A DNA stretch of 64,000 bases from NCBI GenBank assembly GCA_012103325.1, contig WLWY01000002.1:1-64000 (forward strand), read 5' to 3'. Made by a program: the position numbers and the translations under genes. The DNA comes from Alphaproteobacteria bacterium. Its GTDB lineage: Bacteria > Pseudomonadota > Alphaproteobacteria > UBA8366 > GCA-2717185. Position 1 is the first letter of the stretch; the number at the start of each line of letters is the position of its first letter. Positions 17,985 through 27,461 of this stretch are shown here, one piece after another. The notes beneath the pieces were generated by a model, which was not told the DNA's origin, ran no database searches, and saw only the letters and a list, made by a program, of their open reading frames with translations.

Positions 17985-18968
17985 ATGAAACTCGGCGTTT
18001 TTCTGCAGGCGCAGTGGGATCCGGGAACGGATATCGAGGAGGGTATCGCCGGCCTGGTGCGGCAGGCCGAACTGGCGGACGAACTCGGCTATGATTCGGC
18101 GTGGCTGCCACAGCACTACGTGTCGGCGCCTTACGCGTCCATACAGCCCGGTCCGCTCATCGGCCTGCTGGCGGCGCATACGCGCCGGCTGCGACTCGGC
18201 ACGGGCGTTTTCCTGCTGCCGTTTACGCGTCCGGTCGTGCTGGCGGAGGAAATGGCGAGTTTGGACTGGATTACAGGCGGACGGCTGATCTTCGGTGCCG
18301 GCATGGGCTATCGCGCTGATGAGTTTGCCGCCATCGGCGTGCCAATAAAGGAGCGGGTGGGCCGTTTCACTGAAGGACTTGAACTCATCCGCCGATTGTG
18401 GGTCGAGGACGGCGTAACGCATCACGGTAAGTATTTTGATGTCGACGACGTGTCGATCAGCCTGAAGCCGAAGCAACCGTCTGGGCCACCGGTGTGGATC
18501 GGCGGCAGCGTCCCGGCGGCGGTACGCCGCGCGGCACGTGTTGGCGATGTCTGGGTGTCGAGCATGAACCCCAGCTTCGATGAATTGCAGGAGCTATACG
18601 GCGAATTCGATGCGGCACGGGAAACGCCTGCGCCGGAACGGCCGACCATGCGGGAATGCTATATCGGTGCGACGCATGAGGCGGCAGTTGCCGAAGTGCG
18701 CGACGTTCTTTACGCCAAATACAGTGCCTACCAGGCCTGGGGCTCGCCCTCGACTCGGGTCAAATTCGACGGCCGTACCGAATTCGAGGCGCTAATGGAG
18801 CGGAAGTTCCTTGTCGGTGACGAGAATACGGTAGCCGAACGCCTGCGATGGCTGCGCGACGAGTTGGGCATCGATCATATCATCACCCGCGTGCGTTGGC
18901 CGGGACTAACCGAAGATCAAGCGCTGAATACCATGCGCCGGCTGGCGGATGTGGCCGCGGGTCTTTAG
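17985..18968 (+). CDS. LLM-class flavin-dependent oxidoreductase
   Basis: 327 residues from ATG 17985 (the frame opens 17 codons earlier without a better site). A bacterial luciferase-like TIM barrel: MKLGVFLQAQWDP, RLGTGVFLLPFTRPVVLAEEMASLDWITGGRLIFGAGMGYRADEF, and the phosphate-binding-type PPVWIGGSVPAAVRRAARVGD. Such proteins use FMNH2 or F420. The gene is followed after 14 bp by an isochorismatase-type hydrolase, so the pair could oxidise and then hydrolyse the same substrate, as RutA and RutB do for pyrimidines; sequence alone does not show that the substrate is a pyrimidine. Confidence 0.88.
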   Translation: MKLGVFLQAQWDPGTDIEEGIAGLVRQAELADELGYDSAWLPQHYVSAPYASIQPGPLIGLLAAHTRRLRLGTGVFLLPFTRPVVLAEEMASLDWITGGRLIFGAGMGYRADEFAAIGVPIKERVGRFTEGLELIRRLWVEDGVTHHGKYFDVDDVSISLKPKQPSGPPVWIGGSVPAAVRRAARVGDVWVSSMNPSFDELQELYGEFDAARETPAPERPTMRECYIGATHEAAVAEVRDVLYAKYSAYQAWGSPSTRVKFDGRTEFEALMERKFLVGDENTVAERLRWLRDELGIDHIITRVRWPGLTEDQALNTMRRLADVAAGL

Positions 18969-18982
18969 CAACAGGGGGAACG

Positions 18983-19639
18983 ATGACCGATGACGATCCA
19001 GTAGGCGTACCGTTCGAGGCGGCGCATTGGGATCTGGTACCGGGGGGCACGGTGCTTGTCGTTATCGATCCGCAGAACGACTTCCTGCATCCCGACGGCT
19101 GGTACGCGCAGAAGGGCATCGATATTGCGCATATGCGCCGTGTGATCGAGCCGACCCGGCAACTTCTGAAGGACGCCCGCGCCAAGAACATTCCCGTCGT
19201 CTGGACACGCCATGGCTCGCGCGGTGTGGAAGACGGCGGACCGTTCATGCGGCTACGGCCGTTTCTGAAGGACGGCGGGTTGCGCCAAAATACTTGGGGA
19301 TATGAAATATTCGAGGAACTCAAACCACGCGAAGACGATTGGTATGTCGACAAGACCCGGCTGAGCGCCTTCTATAACTCGAACCTTGAAGGTGTCTTGC
19401 GGGCACTCCACGCGGATACGGTATTGATCGCGGGTGTGCTTACCAACCAATGCGTCGCAGCAACGTCAAAGGACGCGATGTTCCGCGACTTCAAGCCGAT
19501 CGTGATCGAGGACTGTACCGGCACGACGCTGCCGCATCTGCATGATCCGGCGATCGAGATGATGCGCGTCGGCTGGTGCGAAGTGCGTGACCTGGAGTCG
19601 ACGCTTGGCGAGATACGCCAGCTCTCCGCGGTGCGCTAA
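18983..19639 (+). CDS. isochorismatase-family cysteine hydrolase
   Basis: 218 residues from ATG 18983, which follows AGGGGGAACG. The cysteine-hydrolase triad is visible: Asp in VLVVIDPQNDFLHP, Lys in WYVDKTRLSAFYNS, and Cys in GVLTNQCVAATSKDAM, the last being the nucleophile. Members hydrolyse amides or carbamoyl groups (nicotinamidase, N-carbamoylsarcosine amidase, ureidoacrylate amidase RutB). Co-transcribed with the LLM oxidoreductase. The stop overlaps the stop of the convergent NRPS gene by 4 bp. Confidence 0.9.
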   Translation: MTDDDPVGVPFEAAHWDLVPGGTVLVVIDPQNDFLHPDGWYAQKGIDIAHMRRVIEPTRQLLKDARAKNIPVVWTRHGSRGVEDGGPFMRLRPFLKDGGLRQNTWGYEIFEELKPREDDWYVDKTRLSAFYNSNLEGVLRALHADTVLIAGVLTNQCVAATSKDAMFRDFKPIVIEDCTGTTLPHLHDPAIEMMRVGWCEVRDLESTLGEIRQLSAVR

Positions 19640-22600
19640 TGCTGCGCCTCTTTCAACGCTCGTTCCAATGCCACGGCGAGATGTTTCGCGTTCTCGCCGC
19701 GGGTCATGGTGAAGTGACTGCCGGGTGACCGTTGGATGTCGACATGGCTCGCGAGGCGGTTCCAGCCGAGCGTTTTGTCCGGGAAGCCTTGGGTTTCGGC
19801 TGATACCGTTTCGGCCCGGATAAGATGGATCGTTCCGTCGTAGCATTGCGGGCGATAGTGCCGGCGGGCGGCGTCGTGGATACCGGTGAGGCGGATGGCC
19901 CGTCGAATACCGGGCTGTCGCAACATCAGCAGCCGGGAGTCCCGTTCGACGGCCGATGCCAACCCTGCACGACGGTGAAAGTAGCGGAACAGCACATTCG
20001 CCCAAAGACCGCGCAGAAGACCGGGAACCGAGCGGGCCTCTTCGTTACGGTTATGATAGCGCGCCTCGGCCCCGAACAGGACGTAGCATCCATCTGCTGC
20101 CATAGGTCCTGCCTGCGTGAGTATTTGACTCAAAAATCGGAGCTCGCGCCGCCACAGCCGCGCCCGCGCTCCGACACCATCGCCCTCGGTTGCTTTCGGT
20201 GGCGTCGGCGTATCGAGCATGCCGAGGAAGGCGATCTCTTGGCCCTTGGCTTTTAGCTGAACCGCCATCTCATAAGCCAGCAAGCCGCCGAACGAATGAC
20301 CGCAAAGATGATAGTGGCCGCTCGGCTGCACAGTAAAGATCTGGCCGATCAAGGCGGTTGCCATGCTCTCTATCGTGCGTGCAGGCTCGACGCTGGGATC
20401 GCAGGCGGGATCCTGGACGGCAAAGACCGGCCTGTCGGTAGCCAGTGCCTGCCCCAATTCGAAGACCGTAAAGGCGAGGCCACCGGCGCCATGAATGAAA
20501 AACAAAGGCTCGCCGGTGCCGTCGGGCCGCAAAGTGACGAGCGCCGTCGCGGGCCGGAACTCCCGTTGTTCGTTGATTAAGATCGCCAACCCTTCGGCGG
20601 TGGGCGCGTCGAGGAAATGCACCAGTTCGACGCTGACACCAAGCGCGTCCTCGATGGCGAGCAAAAGTTCGACAGTCGCCAAGGAGTCGCCGCCAAGGTC
20701 GAAGAAACCGTCCCGCGCGCCAACGGAACTTACGCCAAGGATGTCGCCGATAATGTTTGCGAGCTGCATTTCCAAGGCATCGCGCGGGGGCAGGAATGCT
20801 GTGGGCAGGTCCGGGCGTCCATTCAATGGAAGCGGCAGCGCGTGCCGGTCGACTTTACGTGCGGGGGTGAGGGGGAGTTCGCGAAGGATGACGTAGTGGG
20901 CGGGGCACATCGCGCCGGGCAAACTGCTCGCGGTGCGCTGCTGCAAGTCGCCGATCAGGGATTTGTGATCTTGGCCTGGTACGGCCAGGCTCTGCTGAAG
21001 CGCATTGCTGAGCTGTGCTGGAGCGTGCCGCATTTGCGCTGTTTTTGGCCTGTGGCTCCAGATGGTGACGCCCGGACCATTCTTGACAAGCAGCGCCGCG
21101 AAATGTTCGGGGGAGCCCGTGCGATCCGGTAGAAGAGTGACCTCGTAACCGAGCGCACGGCCTTTGCAAACCACATCGCCTGGATTGTACGCGGGAGGTT
21201 CACTCGGGCCGGGATATTCCCCATTGCAATTTGCCTGGAGCAACCGATGAAAAGCGAAGGCATCTTGCCGCCGGGTGTTTGGGATATTCTTTACGAGGAC
21301 ACAGGCCTCAGGTTGCGCTGCAAGGCGTGTCCATAAGGGTTCGAGGCCCGTTTCATCTGCCGCGCAGGCGTGTATTAGGTCGGGCTCAACGAACGTTGGA
21401 GCGCCACCCTTACGCAAAACCACGTCATAGCGAAAATCGATGACCTCATTGCGAAAGATTCCCTCCTTGTAGGCGATTTCCACGGCGGTCAACGATGGCT
21501 GTGAGGATGCGTAATCCTCGAACCATCCGGGATCGAATACCAGTTCGGTTTCTCGGCCGGCGAGGCTGCGCAGCTCTTCGCGCAAACGCGTCGCGTCAAA
21601 TTGATCGTCGGCGTTTGCCCGGAGAACAGCCGCATGAAACGCGTCGAGCGCACCGAGTTCCCGGACATCGCCCAGGAATATGACGCCGCCCGGCCGCAAC
21701 GCCCGCAGCGCATTGTCCAGAACGGTGGTCAGGTAGTCTGTGTCGGGGAAATACTGAATGACCGTGTTCAGCACCACGGCGTCGAAATCGCCAGCTTCGA
21801 TGTTGGAAGGATCGTCGACAGACTGCTCAAGCAGCGTGACATTGCTCAGGCCGAGACGATTTGTCTCGCGTTCCAGACCGGCTATTGCCTGAGGAGAAAA
21901 ATCGACTCCGGTATATTGTTCGCAACTGGGCGCGAGCGGAAAGAGCATCAAGCCGCCACCGCAACCAAGATCGAGGATGCGTTTCGGGGCAAATGCCTTA
22001 ACGCGTTCGAAACTCTGCTCGACGATGTCGCGAAGCTCAGCTTCCGGGATCGGGGCGCCGTCATAACTGCTGCGTAGGCCGGCAGTGTTGAATGTGAGAT
22101 CGGTCTGTTTGCTACGGGCCGCGTCATATTCCTGCGACCAGATCGTGCGCCAGTGCTCCGCCAGCCGCTGCCGCCGCTGCAGTCCGGGATCGAACGTTTC
22201 CGGCACGATGTAGGCGACAAGACGGGAATCATTGTCATCTATCGTTTTGACATCCACGACCGCTTCCTGAACTTCGGGATGAGTGCTGAGTACGGATTCC
22301 ACTTCCGCCGGTTCGATGCGGAAACCGTTGAGCTTGATCTGACGGTCGACGCGGCCATGAAAGGCGAGTTGGCCGTCGGGACGACGGCTGACGCGATCAC
22401 CAGTGCGATAGGCGCGACCCTGGGGCAGGGTTATGAACTTTTCCGCACTTAGCGACGGCTGGTTGAGATAGCCCCGTGCCAAACAGGGCCCCAGCAAACA
22501 TAGTTCCCCAGCTTCTGCGCCAGAGATGGGCTCGTCATTCCCGTCAAGGATACAGATATCAGCATGCGAGAGAGGGATGCCAATGGGCACGGATCGGGAG

Positions 22601-23568
22601 CCGATGCTCTCTTCGGTCAGGTTTGATGCGGTCGCCCAGACAGTGGCTTCGGTGGGACCGTAAAGGTTCCAAACGCTATCGGCTCTGGCTATCAACTCGC
22701 GTGCCATTGGAGGTGCGATGGCTTCGCCACCGGTGAGCAAGGTCAATTGCTCATGGCCTGTCCAGCCTGCGGCCAGCAACATGCGCCACGTTGCGGGTGT
22801 CGCCTGCAGTAGGCTTGGACGTTCTTCCTGAAGGTGCGTCGACAGCAATCGGCCGTCCCGCGCTTCTGTCGCCGAGGCGAGAGTTACGGTGCCACCACAG
22901 ACTAGCGGCAGGAGCATTTCAAGCAGGGAAATGTCGAAGCTGGGCGAGGTGACGGCGAAGACCTGTTCCAGCGCTTCGGGCGGAAGCAGTTCCCGCATTG
23001 CTTCGAGAAATGCGATCAGGCTGCGATGCTCGATCTCGATGCCCTTGGGCTCCCCGCTGGAACCGGAGGTATAGATTACGTAGGCTCGATCCCTTGCATT
23101 TGTCGGGCTGAAATTTTTCGCCTGAGTAGACAAAGTCACTGTGGTGTTTGGACTATACATTCGCGGCGGCGGGTTGAGTGCGAGCGGCGGCGTGTCAGCG
23201 TGACCGACGAGATGTTGGATTTTCGCGTCTTCCGCCATGTGCCGCAAACGGGCTGTCGGATACAGCGGGTCGAGTGGCAGCCAGGCAGCGCCTGTCAGCG
23301 TGACCGCGAGGATCGATATCACATAATCGATCGAGCGTTCGAGATGCACGCCGCAAATATCACCGGCCCCTAATCCACCTTGGGAGAGAGACACCGCGAA
23401 AGCCCGCGCTTTTTTATCCAATGCCCTATAGGTGATATCTTCACCGTCAGCACGAAGTGCAATTCGGTTACCGTACCGGGCAGCGCTACGGGTCCAGACC
23501 GAAGCCAGCGTATCGTCCGGCGAAGGTGGCGCAGGTGCTGTATGAATATCGAAAGCGGGGTAATTCAT
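19636..23568 (-). CDS. single-module nonribosomal peptide synthetase: A(interrupted by MT)-PCP-TE
   Basis: 1310 residues, one module with no condensation domain. Adenylation core motifs: A3 YTSGSSGEPKG (about 166-176), FDIS at 211-214 (substrate Asp), A5 NLYGPTE (301-307), A7 YRTGD (387-391), A8 GRVDRQIKLNGFRIEP (405-420). A class I SAM methyltransferase (about 465-720, motif LDLGCGGGL at 532-540) is inserted after A8. The A-domain tail resumes later, with LPLTPARKVDRHALP (A10, about 899-911) keeping the catalytic Lys but having Arg for the usual Gly. PCP follows with the phosphopantetheine Ser962 (LGGDSLATVELL), then a type I thioesterase with Ser1092 (CGHSFGGLL) and a late His (GSHFTM). It would activate, methylate, carry and release or dimerise one acid. 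No phosphopantetheinyl transferase is in the window. The product is unknown. Confidence 0.9.
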   Translation of the reverse strand: MNYPAFDIHTAPAPPSPDDTLASVWTRSAARYGNRIALRADGEDITYRALDKKARAFAVSLSQGGLGAGDICGVHLERSIDYVISILAVTLTGAAWLPLDPLYPTARLRHMAEDAKIQHLVGHADTPPLALNPPPRMYSPNTTVTLSTQAKNFSPTNARDRAYVIYTSGSSGEPKGIEIEHRSLIAFLEAMRELLPPEALEQVFAVTSPSFDISLLEMLLPLVCGGTVTLASATEARDGRLLSTHLQEERPSLLQATPATWRMLLAAGWTGHEQLTLLTGGEAIAPPMARELIARADSVWNLYGPTEATVWATASNLTEESIGSRSVPIGIPLSHADICILDGNDEPISGAEAGELCLLGPCLARGYLNQPSLSAEKFITLPQGRAYRTGDRVSRRPDGQLAFHGRVDRQIKLNGFRIEPAEVESVLSTHPEVQEAVVDVKTIDDNDSRLVAYIVPETFDPGLQRRQRLAEHWRTIWSQEYDAARSKQTDLTFNTAGLRSSYDGAPIPEAELRDIVEQSFERVKAFAPKRILDLGCGGGLMLFPLAPSCEQYTGVDFSPQAIAGLERETNRLGLSNVTLLEQSVDDPSNIEAGDFDAVVLNTVIQYFPDTDYLTTVLDNALRALRPGGVIFLGDVRELGALDAFHAAVLRANADDQFDATRLREELRSLAGRETELVFDPGWFEDYASSQPSLTAVEIAYKEGIFRNEVIDFRYDVVLRKGGAPTFVEPDLIHACAADETGLEPLWTRLAAQPEACVLVKNIPNTRRQDAFAFHRLLQANCNGEYPGPSEPPAYNPGDVVCKGRALGYEVTLLPDRTGSPEHFAALLVKNGPGVTIWSHRPKTAQMRHAPAQLSNALQQSLAVPGQDHKSLIGDLQQRTASSLPGAMCPAHYVILRELPLTPARKVDRHALPLPLNGRPDLPTAFLPPRDALEMQLANIIGDILGVSSVGARDGFFDLGGDSLATVELLLAIEDALGVSVELVHFLDAPTAEGLAILINEQREFRPATALVTLRPDGTGEPLFFIHGAGGLAFTVFELGQALATDRPVFAVQDPACDPSVEPARTIESMATALIGQIFTVQPSGHYHLCGHSFGGLLAYEMAVQLKAKGQEIAFLGMLDTPTPPKATEGDGVGARARLWRRELRFLSQILTQAGPMAADGCYVLFGAEARYHNRNEEARSVPGLLRGLWANVLFRYFHRRAGLASAVERDSRLLMLRQPGIRRAIRLTGIHDAARRHYRPQCYDGTIHLIRAETVSAETQGFPDKTLGWNRLASHVDIQRSPGSHFTMTRGENAKHLAVALERALKEAQH

Positions 23569-23691
23569 GACCCGCCCGATATGGGGGCAGGGTCACGCCA
23601 GAACAGCGCGCTTTACAAAATCTTTAAACAGATACGGGCTCTCATTCGGTTACGATTTGGGGAGATCGACGGAGCAACCGTCCTTCTTTGG

Positions 23692-24528
23692 TCAATCGTC
23701 GGGCCAGATCACCGTCGACGCGGCCAATTCCGGCCAGCCAGCAGGAGAGCCCGCGATGGTGGCGGCTTCCGAGTCGGGCAGGGCAGGGTCCCACTTGCCG
23801 CCGATGAAACGCTGTCCAGTGACGTTGTCCGCATCGCGCGAACACAGCCAGGCGACCGGTGGGCCCATCACGTCGGGGCGCAGCATCTTCGCGGGGTCCA
23901 AGCCGGACTCGGGCGCGATGAAGGGGGTATCCGTCGGTCCGCCAGGGACGACGACATTGACCGTGATGCCGGTGCCGTCGAGTTCTTGCGCCCAGGCCGC
24001 GGAGCCTGCTTCGAGTGCCGCCTTGCTGGCACCGTAGGGCATGTTGCGCAACATGGTGAAGAAGCTCGTCGTTACGTTGATGATCCGGCCCCAGCCGCGC
24101 GTTCGCATGCCAGGCAATGCCGCGCGGATCATCTGCAGCGGGCCGTCTATGTTGACGGAGAAGAATTGATGCCAGACCTCGGGGGTAAGTTCTTCAAGGG
24201 TGAGCAAGTTCTTCTCGCCGTCAGGGCGAATCTTGCTGGCGCCGAAGCCCGCATTGTTGACCACGATATCGACCTGCCCGAAGGCATCGGCGGTTTGCGC
24301 CACGGCCCGCTCGCAATCGGCAGTTTGGGAGACGTCGCCGCCAATTGCGAACACGCCGTTCGTACCGGCCTCTTGGTTGATTGCCGCCGCAACGCGTGCT
24401 GCTGCATCGCCGTCGATATCCATCAGCGCCAGCCGGTGCCCGTCGACGATCATCCGCCGCGCCATCGCCTGCCCGATCCCGCCAGCGCCTCCGGTGATGA
24501 TTGCGACCCGCGTATCCGCTGACTCCAT
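23692..24528 (-). CDS. short-chain dehydrogenase/reductase
   Basis: 278 residues from ATG 24528 (GTG 24534 possible). Classical SDR: VAIITGGAGGIGQAMARR (dinucleotide binding), NNAGFGASK, the Ser in INVTTSFF and catalytic YGASKAALEAGS with Tyr-x3-Lys, then VVPGGPTDTPFIAP. Reduces or oxidises a hydroxyl/carbonyl with NAD(P). It lies 124 bp upstream of the NRPS on the same strand and could provide or tailor its substrate, but the gap is wide enough for a separate promoter. Confidence 0.9.
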   Translation of the reverse strand: MESADTRVAIITGGAGGIGQAMARRMIVDGHRLALMDIDGDAAARVAAAINQEAGTNGVFAIGGDVSQTADCERAVAQTADAFGQVDIVVNNAGFGASKIRPDGEKNLLTLEELTPEVWHQFFSVNIDGPLQMIRAALPGMRTRGWGRIINVTTSFFTMLRNMPYGASKAALEAGSAAWAQELDGTGITVNVVVPGGPTDTPFIAPESGLDPAKMLRPDVMGPPVAWLCSRDADNVTGQRFIGGKWDPALPDSEAATIAGSPAGWPELAASTVIWPDD

Positions 24529-24716
24529 CCTCACGCACTCCGTCCAATTCTATTGCTCTTTGGGAGGAGTATAAGAACGCGAGAGCTGTTTGCGAGTCAT
24601 AGGTGCGCGGTACCGCCAAGGTTTTGCGCCGTACCTCAGCCTCGAATGTGCTCAGGTTGAGTTGCTGTGAGAGGCAGTCTTGATTCGGGGGATTCCCACA
24701 ATTAGTGATGGAGGAG

Positions 24717-25832
24717 TTATCGCTGACGGTGAATTCGGATGGTGAGCTGCTTAAGAACGCGCTCCAGCCGTTTGAACGCCGGTGCTAAGGCGCTTCGAAT
24801 GGGAATAAAGTATATTCCCAGGCAGCTTTTGTATTCCGTCGTCGGCTGCGCCGATAGACCGAAGCGAACATCTTTATTGGTCTCGGGGAGGTGATATGTG
24901 CGGAATAATACATCCCAAAAAGGAAACAGAAATGCGAAGTTCGTGTCGATATGATCTGGATGGTAGCTGTGATGAATATGATGGTGTGCGGGTGATGCAA
25001 ACAGCACCGACCATCGTCCCGGCCAGCGCAGCCACACATGCGAATGTCTCAAATTGTACCCCAAAATGTTGAAGGCGAATATCAGCAAGGGAACACCCAA
25101 AAGGTGTGGCATATCGGGTACGTAACCGAACAGATTGCTGGCGAAACCCATAAGCAACCCATAAGCCAATCCGGTGCCAGCCGCGTAAACAATATTGTCG
25201 ATAGGATGTTCGCGGTAGTTGGACAACGGATGCATCACTTCCAGACTGTGATGCACCTTATGGAATTCCCATAAAATCGGCACCTTATGCTGTAGGTAGT
25301 GGATGCCATAGGCTGCGAAATCGATGAACGCGATAAGTACAAACATATAGGCTGTCGAGATCGCTATATCCGCAATATTTGAGTCTATCGTTAGTTTGCT
25401 ACCGCCTGTCGGACTGGGTCCGTTCGTGATAAATTCGAAGGTCAGGTTCAAGACGCCGGTTAAAAAGGTGCCGTAGATAACGACGCGGAATATTTGGTGA
25501 AAAAAGAAATACCGGACGTCCAACCATGCGGATGACCGGCGCCAGACTTCCGTTGGAAAAAGAAACCTTACAAACGCCCGGACAGTAAGCTTCGTTGCCG
25601 AATCGTGCTTTGCGCTAATGTAAAAAACATAGAAGGCCAGAACGCTGGAGCTGCAAAGATATAGCCAGAAAATACGCTGTTTAGGAGAGATCGGATATGT
25701 CAGTACTATAAGAAACTGCGTAATGATGAATTCAAAAGCCGGCTCTGCTAATTGTGTGAAAGCGTCGAACATATGCGCACCATGGCAGCCTCGCAATTTG
25801 CGAGCTAAGTACTCAAACCAGGAATCTCGCAT
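24717..25832 (-). CDS. sterol desaturase / fatty acid hydroxylase superfamily membrane protein
   Basis: 371 residues (an internal ATG at 25772 is an alternative start). Several membrane segments and the histidine-box pattern of the non-haem di-iron hydroxylases: FAAYGIHYLQHK, WEFHKVHHSLEVMHPLSNYREHP and SPAHHHIHHSYHP. These ligate a di-iron centre that hydroxylates or desaturates lipids such as sterols, hopanoids, carotenoids or fatty acids. The family name is broad; the substrate cannot be read from sequence. Codon usage and composition are somewhat more AT-rich than the neighbours, which may indicate separate acquisition. Confidence 0.88.
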   Translation of the reverse strand: MRDSWFEYLARKLRGCHGAHMFDAFTQLAEPAFEFIITQFLIVLTYPISPKQRIFWLYLCSSSVLAFYVFYISAKHDSATKLTVRAFVRFLFPTEVWRRSSAWLDVRYFFFHQIFRVVIYGTFLTGVLNLTFEFITNGPSPTGGSKLTIDSNIADIAISTAYMFVLIAFIDFAAYGIHYLQHKVPILWEFHKVHHSLEVMHPLSNYREHPIDNIVYAAGTGLAYGLLMGFASNLFGYVPDMPHLLGVPLLIFAFNILGYNLRHSHVWLRWPGRWSVLFASPAHHHIHHSYHPDHIDTNFAFLFPFWDVLFRTYHLPETNKDVRFGLSAQPTTEYKSCLGIYFIPIRSALAPAFKRLERVLKQLTIRIHRQR

Positions 25833-25929
25833 GAGGCGTATTTAGGAATCATTAACGATAAGCACGTCTGGCCTTCAAGGCGCATCGAGCGCCCGTTTTA
25901 ACCAATTGGGCGCAATTGACGCCGTTATT

Positions 25930-26373
25930 TTAACCGCTCAAATATTTCGAAAAATACCGCACGGTTTTTTCTTGTCCGGGTAACGCAGCGCGGCCCATCT
26001 CCGTAAAACCCATCCGGGCGTGAAACGCGTCGGAGCCAGGGTTCGGAGGGATGAGGTTGACTTCGCATCCGACGACATCGTGCCCTGCGTCGCGCATTCG
26101 CGCGAACAGATCTTCATACAACGCGCGCGCCAGCCCCGCACCGCGGTGCCGCTGGTCGACGACGATCCGGTCGATATAGACAAAGCGGGGCAGCCGTTCG
26201 CGAAACCAATGAAAGTTGGCGCTGTCGTAATCGGCGTCCTGATCGAATGCGATGAGAAACGCCGCCGCTTCGGCGACGCAACTCGCGGAGAACGCGCCGG
26301 CGGTCATCGATTGCCATTGCTCGGGCACTAGGAACGATGTCTCGACGGCGTTGTCGTTGTTAAGCGCGCGCAA
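25930..26373 (-). CDS. GNAT-family acetyltransferase
   Basis: 147 residues from a TTG at 26373, with the start uncertain. The GNAT acetyl-CoA motif is seen in YIDRIVVDQRHRGAGLARALYEDLFARMRDAG (R/Q-x-x-G-x-G/A), followed by CEVNLIPPNPGSDAFHARMGFTEMGR. The C-terminal GQEKTVRYFSKYL matches a small family of predicted acetyltransferases of unknown substrate. The lack of an ATG near the expected N-terminus may mean a mis-set start or a slightly shortened gene. Confidence 0.75.
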   Translation of the reverse strand: MRALNNDNAVETSFLVPEQWQSMTAGAFSASCVAEAAAFLIAFDQDADYDSANFHWFRERLPRFVYIDRIVVDQRHRGAGLARALYEDLFARMRDAGHDVVGCEVNLIPPNPGSDAFHARMGFTEMGRAALPGQEKTVRYFSKYLSG

Positions 26374-26446
26374 CGACTCGAGGGTCGTTTCGTTCTACTT
26401 TGCAATCGGTTCGATTTTCGGGCCGTTCATGCCGTAAAACGCCCGT

Positions 26447-27307
26447 TCAAGGAACGCCGCCCAACGTGCTGATGCGGTAGAGCGTGCGGATCTTGTCGGC
26501 CGACAGCTGCTTCGTCGTCGCCTTGTGCATGACGCAGCGATTGTCCCAGATCAGAACGGTGCCGGGCCCACCCCATTTGAAACGATACTGAAACTTGTCC
26601 TGGGTCAAATGACCGTAAAGATCTTCCAATAGGGCATCGCTTTCGGCTTCTTCCATGCCGACAATACCCTTCACACCGGTCGTGATCCCGGGAAAGACGA
26701 AGAGCGCTTTGCGGCCCGTTTCCGGATGAATTCGCACGACCGGCCGGTCGGTGGGTGGCGTGTTCGCCCGCTCCTCAGGCGTCATGAACGACCAGCGCGA
26801 CTCCGGATCGTCCCGGTCCTTCGTCCAGCGGTAGTGCGAGATATAGCGCAGCCCGCCGATGCGCCGCTTCGTCGCGTCCGGGAGGTCTTCGTATGCCGCC
26901 TCAAGGTCGGCGAAATAGGTGTCGCCCCCTTCGTCTGGGATTTCGACCGAATACAGCATGGTTTCATTGGAGGTGCGCTGCATGTAGGACCGGTCCGAAT
27001 GCCAAAACGATCCCGCATCTTTCACGCCGACCGGTTTGCCATAGCTCGTGTCGTTGGACAGCATCATGACGTCCGGCTCATCGGGATGCGCGAATTTGGC
27101 GACCGGGTGCCGAACCACCTCGCCAAACCGGGCGCCGAGCGCGGCAAAGGCGTGGACCGAAAGGTCCTGGTCCGGAATCACTAGGATCTTGTTTTCCAGA
27201 TAGGCGCGGTGCAGCACTGTCCAGTCCGCGTCGCTCAGGTTCTCGATATCGACACCGTGCACCTCCGCGACGAAGCTGCTTCCCAATCGCTCAACTGTGA
27301 TGCTCAT
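26447..27307 (-). CDS. TauD/TfdA-family Fe(II)/2-oxoglutarate dioxygenase (1)
   Basis: 286 residues, usual family length. Iron ligands H103 and D105 (FWHSDRSY), distal H261 (CVMHKATT) and 2-oxoglutarate Arg278 (LYRIST). The family includes taurine and 2,4-D dioxygenases; the substrate here is unknown. It stands alone between a GNAT gene and a small conserved gene. Its C-terminal part (DKFQYRFKWGGPGTVLIWDNRCVMHKATT) is typical. Compared with the four other TauD genes or remnants in this window it is more diverged in the tail (LYRISTLGG versus HRTT). Confidence 0.92.
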   Translation of the reverse strand: MSITVERLGSSFVAEVHGVDIENLSDADWTVLHRAYLENKILVIPDQDLSVHAFAALGARFGEVVRHPVAKFAHPDEPDVMMLSNDTSYGKPVGVKDAGSFWHSDRSYMQRTSNETMLYSVEIPDEGGDTYFADLEAAYEDLPDATKRRIGGLRYISHYRWTKDRDDPESRWSFMTPEERANTPPTDRPVVRIHPETGRKALFVFPGITTGVKGIVGMEEAESDALLEDLYGHLTQDKFQYRFKWGGPGTVLIWDNRCVMHKATTKQLSADKIRTLYRISTLGGVP

Positions 27308-27461
27308 GCGAATTTCTCCCGAGAATTTCCGCGTTATAAAAGCATCATAATATCCACCGTTAGCGCTGCGCTAGAGAAGCCACAAGGCGGTCCATATGGT
27401 GGCGAAGGGAAGGGCGTGCTCGACGCCGACTGAAAAGATTGTTTCCCGTTTGTCATGCTGG

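Noticed and set aside
17985..19639. Calling the LLM/isochorismatase genes rutA and rutB
   Set aside because: Only the fold families match. RutC, RutD, RutF and RutG are missing and no pyrimidine-specific residues could be verified by eye.
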